A stretch of DNA of 8,170 nt from CAG-390 sp964522215 (GTDB lineage: Bacteria; Bacillota; Clostridia; Oscillospirales; CAG-272), in contig CAZFVR010000049.1 in NCBI GenBank assembly GCA_964522215.1, positions 1-8,170 on the forward strand, given 5' to 3'. The translations under genes and the position numbers were made by a program. The notes under the pieces are model-generated. The model ran no database searches, was not told the DNA's origin, and was given only the letters and a program-made list of their open reading frames with translations. Shown here piece after piece: positions 5,462 through 8,170 of this stretch. The first letter of the stretch is position 1, and every line of letters starts with the position of its first letter.

Positions 5462-6926
5462 AAACTCTTGCCAGCTCGCGGTCGGCGGCATCACATGCAC
5501 TCTTAATAGCATCCGGGATCGTCGCGCGGCCCTCAAAGCAGGATCTTACCGCGCCGATGGTCGCGCCGTACAGCTCATCCGTGGCTCCCGCGTATAGGTA
5601 TGCAAAGTCAAATCTAATGTCCGAATCCAGCACACGGCGCAATGTAAGGTAGGAGTTATTGTCGCGCAGGCAAGTCTCAAGCGCGGCATCTGCATAGGCA
5701 TCGCCAAGCCACGCGCCGGAGGCGGCATCAAGCGCCGCAAGAGCCGCGCCGCACAGCTCGGAGCGTCCCGCGCCGCCCACACAGGCTATCACGGGGCGTG
5801 TTTCCGCGCCAAGCGTTATGTAGCCGCCGTCCGTGTTTGCCATAGGCACCGGCAGAATGCCCCATTCGCAGTCAAGGCTGAACAGGCGGCGAATATCGGA
5901 TACCGCGCCGAATCTAAACAGCGCCTCACCGCGTGTGAATTTATCAAACGCCTCACCGCTGACCTCGCAGACCGATGCCAGCCGCCCTATCAGTGTGTTG
6001 GCGGTGGTCAGCGCATCGATATCGCAATTTACAGTGGGCGACTTGCCCTGCGGGTGGGATACAAACTCGATCCCAAGTGTTGCGCAAAGGATATCCGCGG
6101 CAAAAGCGGTATCTGCGCCGTCATCACCGCAAAGGACTGTCCTGCCTGCGGTAGCGGTAAACAGATCCTCCCACGTCAGCCCCTCGCCGAGTGAGCGGCG
6201 GTAAAGTGAATCTGTCAGCTCCTCGCCCGCTGTGGTGCGGTTAAAATAGAGAATTTGGACCGAATCCGGGTCAAAGGTGGCATCCCCGCAGTAAAAATAG
6301 CAGGATGAGCCGGCAATTCCCGCTCCGGCTGCGCTGTGGTGGTCGGAGGGTGTCACAAAAAAGGGCAGCTCGCGCAGGTTTGCGGCGATCGATGCATTAT
6401 AATAGAGTGCGGCGGAGGTCGCGGGTATTACCGAAAGGTCGGCGTAGTAGACGCCGGCAGCTGCATTTTTTTGCAGTGCCGCAAGCAGCTCGGCATCGTC
6501 TGCGCGTGTCACGGTCAGGTTGATGCCGTATCGCGCGCAGGCAAGCTCGGTGCGCCGCCGTCTTGCCGCGTTGAGAGTATCATCCGCTGCGGGTTCAAAC
6601 AGATCCGGCGCGGCGTAGGAATTGGCAATTATGAGGTCTGCCGTGCCCAGCTCTACCGACGGCAACGCCGCCAGTGCATTTGCGGCATCGGCTGTGCGAT
6701 CCGGAAAGGTCATTACCTTTGGCGGCTCGCTCGTCTCCGGGGGTGCGGCGGGCGGGGGAGTCGCGGCTGTGGTCTCAGCCGCCGTTGTTCCGCCGCCGGG
6801 ATAATTTATCTCAACAAATCCGCAGCCCGACAGCGGCAGGCAGAGCATGGCAACTGCCAGCGCCGCGCCAACGGCACGGGGGATCATTCTTTTTTGTCTC
6901 TTTTCTTTCATTATCATCAAGATCAT
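5454..6926 (-). CDS. Lipoprotein resembling an ABC-type extracellular solute-binding protein
   Basis: A 490-residue predicted lipoprotein. A short basic N-terminus (KEKRQKR) is followed by a hydrophobic core and the lipobox LSGC, with the lipidated Cys at about residue 35. A Thr/Ala/Pro-rich linker (about 43-70) would hold the fold away from the membrane. The remainder resembles carbohydrate-type solute-binding proteins of Clostridia: a lobe with LNAARRRRTELACARYGINL, then SVQILYFNR and EGLTWEDLF, which fit the family's YFN-K and W-T-W/E-D-L patterns. No permease or ATPase gene is nearby, so it may be an orphan binding protein or a surface receptor. It holds 13 further cysteines, unusual for an exported Gram-positive protein. 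The start is uncertain: TTG 6929, ATG 6926, ATG 6917 or ATG 6911, none with a clear SD. It follows the peptidase stop by about 15 nt, suggesting coupling. Confidence 0.75.
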   Translation of the reverse strand: MILMIMKEKRQKRMIPRAVGAALAVAMLCLPLSGCGFVEINYPGGGTTAAETTAATPPPAAPPETSEPPKVMTFPDRTADAANALAALPSVELGTADLIIANSYAAPDLFEPAADDTLNAARRRRTELACARYGINLTVTRADDAELLAALQKNAAAGVYYADLSVIPATSAALYYNASIAANLRELPFFVTPSDHHSAAGAGIAGSSCYFYCGDATFDPDSVQILYFNRTTAGEELTDSLYRRSLGEGLTWEDLFTATAGRTVLCGDDGADTAFAADILCATLGIEFVSHPQGKSPTVNCDIDALTTANTLIGRLASVCEVSGEAFDKFTRGEALFRFGAVSDIRRLFSLDCEWGILPVPMANTDGGYITLGAETRPVIACVGGAGRSELCGAALAALDAASGAWLGDAYADAALETCLRDNNSYLTLRRVLDSDIRFDFAYLYAGATDELYGATIGAVRSCFEGRATIPDAIKSACDAADRELARVFE

Positions 6927-6930
6927 CAAG
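6913..6930 (-). repeat. 9-bp tandem repeat at the lipoprotein start
   Basis: Two perfect copies of CTTGATGAT (minus strand; plus-strand ATCATCAAG at 6913-6921 and 6922-6930) lie end to end and supply the TTG and ATG start candidates. Because the unit is 9 bp, gain or loss of a copy keeps the frame but changes which start codon sits at a given distance from upstream sequence. Confidence 0.8.
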
Positions 6931-6941
6931 CCAACACCCGA

Positions 6942-8099
6942 TCATGCACGGGTCACGGTAACAATAAAGCCATCGTAGTTATTGCCGGATATCGTATACG
7001 GCAGGTTGATCGGCACGGGAACAGAGGTGGTCGCGCCCTCGCCGGTTGCGGCGGGAACGTAATAGATCTCGTATGTCACGCCGTCATCGCCGTTTATAAC
7101 ATAATGTGTGCTGTCATAGCTGTGGCGGGTGGCAAGCACTGCAAGATACTCCTCAAGGCAAAGGTCATTGCGCATCATTGCCAGCGCGTGGGGATAGCCC
7201 ACATATCTGTAATGCTCTATATAGTGTGCCGAGTGCGTTACCGAGGCCTTTCCCTCGGGGTATCTCTGCACAAAGCCGTATTTATAGCAATTTGTGTTGA
7301 CCCAGTTATATATCTGCACGCAGGAGGGATAATCCTCCGAGATATATGGGTAGATATCGCCGCTTTCTATGGTCAGCCACGCGCGAATGTCCACTGCCAG
7401 CCCGGTGTTATGCTCACTGCACCCTGCGGGATCCTCCTTTGAGGGCTTGGCATCATACATTGCGGCTTGGTCATCGCTTGAGCGATAGCAGCTGTACTGC
7501 GGCAGGTAAACATCCTGGTTTTTTGTGGCATCGTAAAAATCGTCTATCATATTATTGAGTGCCAACAGGGCCTTTGCGCTCAGCTTAAGGTCATAGGCGC
7601 AGGAGTATGAATGAATTACTCGGCCGGATGCGGAGGTTCCCCACTTTTCACTGCGTGCGCTGCGCACGTCGCAAAGGTCTGCGGTGGTCGTGGGCGGAAC
7701 ATATTTATAGCTTGAATTTACAAGTATCAGCTCGCCGCGGTGAACATCCTCAGCCGTCATAAGCTTTACGGTATAGCCATCCGGCGTACCTGCGGTGGTT
7801 TCCGGTGTCTGGGTCACTGTCGGCTCGGTGGTCTCGGGCGAGTGCGGCGCATTGCTGCTGTCCTGTGCAGGGCCGGGTGAGGATGAACTGTCGACCGTCG
7901 GTGGCAGAGTGTCCTCGCCGCCGCTTGCCAGCTCACTGCATATAACGACCGTGGCCACTATAAGGGATACCGCCAGCAGCGACATAAGGACCAAAAGAAT
8001 TATCCTTTGCGTTTTGCGCCGCCTCTCCCGCGCCGCACGCTGACTCAGGTGCTTATCCAGTTTAAATGCCCGTGTGTTGGAATCGCGATCATTCATCAT
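6942..8099 (-). CDS. Membrane-anchored M15B (VanY/DacB-like) peptidase, catalytic Glu apparently replaced
   Basis: A 385-residue protein with a basic cytosolic N-terminus (1-31), one membrane helix (about 32-54), a Ser/Thr/Pro linker (about 62-107) and an extracellular LAS-type metallopeptidase domain (about 140-322). Family members remove the terminal D-Ala from peptidoglycan stems. Recognised motifs are CYRSSDDQ (204-211), and SEHNTGLAVD (228-237) with zinc ligands H230 and D237. GFVQRYPEGK (275-284) and H296 in HYRYVG follow, with LEEYL (315-319). The usual E-P-W-H motif reads YIEH (293-296), so the catalytic Glu three residues before the zinc His is Tyr. The ectodomain has seven cysteines. 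A C-terminal region (323-385) beyond the domain is unassigned. AGAGGT (8104-8109) precedes the ATG at 8099; ATG 8096 is equally possible. Membership of this family does not by itself mean vancomycin resistance. Confidence 0.87.
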   Translation of the reverse strand: MMNDRDSNTRAFKLDKHLSQRAARERRRKTQRIILLVLMSLLAVSLIVATVVICSELASGGEDTLPPTVDSSSSPGPAQDSSNAPHSPETTEPTVTQTPETTAGTPDGYTVKLMTAEDVHRGELILVNSSYKYVPPTTTADLCDVRSARSEKWGTSASGRVIHSYSCAYDLKLSAKALLALNNMIDDFYDATKNQDVYLPQYSCYRSSDDQAAMYDAKPSKEDPAGCSEHNTGLAVDIRAWLTIESGDIYPYISEDYPSCVQIYNWVNTNCYKYGFVQRYPEGKASVTHSAHYIEHYRYVGYPHALAMMRNDLCLEEYLAVLATRHSYDSTHYVINGDDGVTYEIYYVPAATGEGATTSVPVPINLPYTISGNNYDGFIVTVTRA

Positions 8100-8147
8100 T
8101 TCTACCTCTTTTTTTAATTCTCGGGTGACGTTTCTGCGTTATCCGGA

Positions 8148-8168
8148 CTTCACCCCCCGATGGTGAAG
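8148..8168. other. Short inverted repeat upstream of the peptidase gene
   Basis: CTTCACC (8148-8154) and GGTGAAG (8162-8168) form a 7-bp stem with a 7-nt loop at the window edge, about 50 nt upstream of the peptidase start. It has no following T run on the minus strand and may be part of a leader or an operator. The window ends here, so the promoter of this cluster is not visible. Confidence 0.4.
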
Positions 8169-8170
8169 AA

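Noticed and set aside
4353..6926. A glycerol-3-phosphate uptake system (UgpB-like binding protein plus UgpQ-like phosphodiesterase)
   Set aside because: The lipoprotein and GDPD share a strand, but there is no permease or ATPase, a separate promoter probably lies between them, and nothing in the lipoprotein specifically points to glycerol phosphate.
6336..7442. A 368-residue open frame on the plus strand
   Set aside because: It runs opposite parts of two recognisable genes (lipoprotein and peptidase), and its Cys/Gly/Arg-rich product looks like the complement of GC-biased codons.
6942..8099. A vancomycin-resistance (van) gene
   Set aside because: The product is only VanY-like at the family level; no vanS/R, vanH, vanA or vanX neighbours are visible and a catalytic residue appears changed. 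A housekeeping or sensory role is more likely.

Overview
The window looks like chromosomal DNA from a Gram-positive, low-oxygen member of the Bacillota, most likely a class Clostridia gut-type lineage (Oscillospirales-like). This is an inference. It rests on purine-rich AGGAGG-type ribosome binding sites, a TTG start behind a strong Shine-Dalgarno (SD) sequence, a lipobox lipoprotein, a wall-type M15B/VanY-like peptidase with a Ser/Thr/Pro linker, intrinsic hairpin terminators and a moderately high GC content. I see no mobile element, CRISPR array, tRNA or rRNA.

Layout. Positions 1-70 hold a bidirectional terminator. Positions 71-1456 (minus) encode a MATE-family multidrug/toxin exporter with a near-consensus promoter at 1508-1536. 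Positions 1537-2007 are a long divergent intergenic region. Its right half carries an extended -10 promoter, a leader that can be drawn as an H-type pseudoknot, and a hairpin that hides the SD of the next gene. Positions 2008-3540 (plus) encode a 510-residue membrane protein with two DUF1538 repeats. It is followed after 29 nt by 3570-4262 (plus), a tandem two-domain PII-like signalling protein. This pair, together with its leader, is the most interesting part of the window: it looks like a transporter made with its own PII-type regulator. Convergent terminators lie at 4261-4346.

The right half is a minus-strand cluster, read from 8099 down to 4353: a membrane-anchored VanY/DacB-like M15B peptidase, an orphan solute-binding-type lipoprotein, a small single-span membrane protein, and a cytosolic glycerophosphodiester phosphodiesterase. 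The first two genes are 15 nt apart or less and are probably co-transcribed. The last two are coupled at a stop codon that overlaps the SD, and they may have their own promoter at 5432-5461.

How the genes may work together. The DUF1538/PII pair is probably a regulated cation (Na+/K+/H+) exchange unit; this combines family knowledge with inference. The minus-strand cluster looks like an envelope module: peptidoglycan trimming, a surface binding protein and phosphodiester metabolism. Its common purpose is not evident from sequence. The peptidase appears to lack the usual catalytic glutamate of its family. Both exported proteins are unusually rich in cysteine for a Gram-positive organism.
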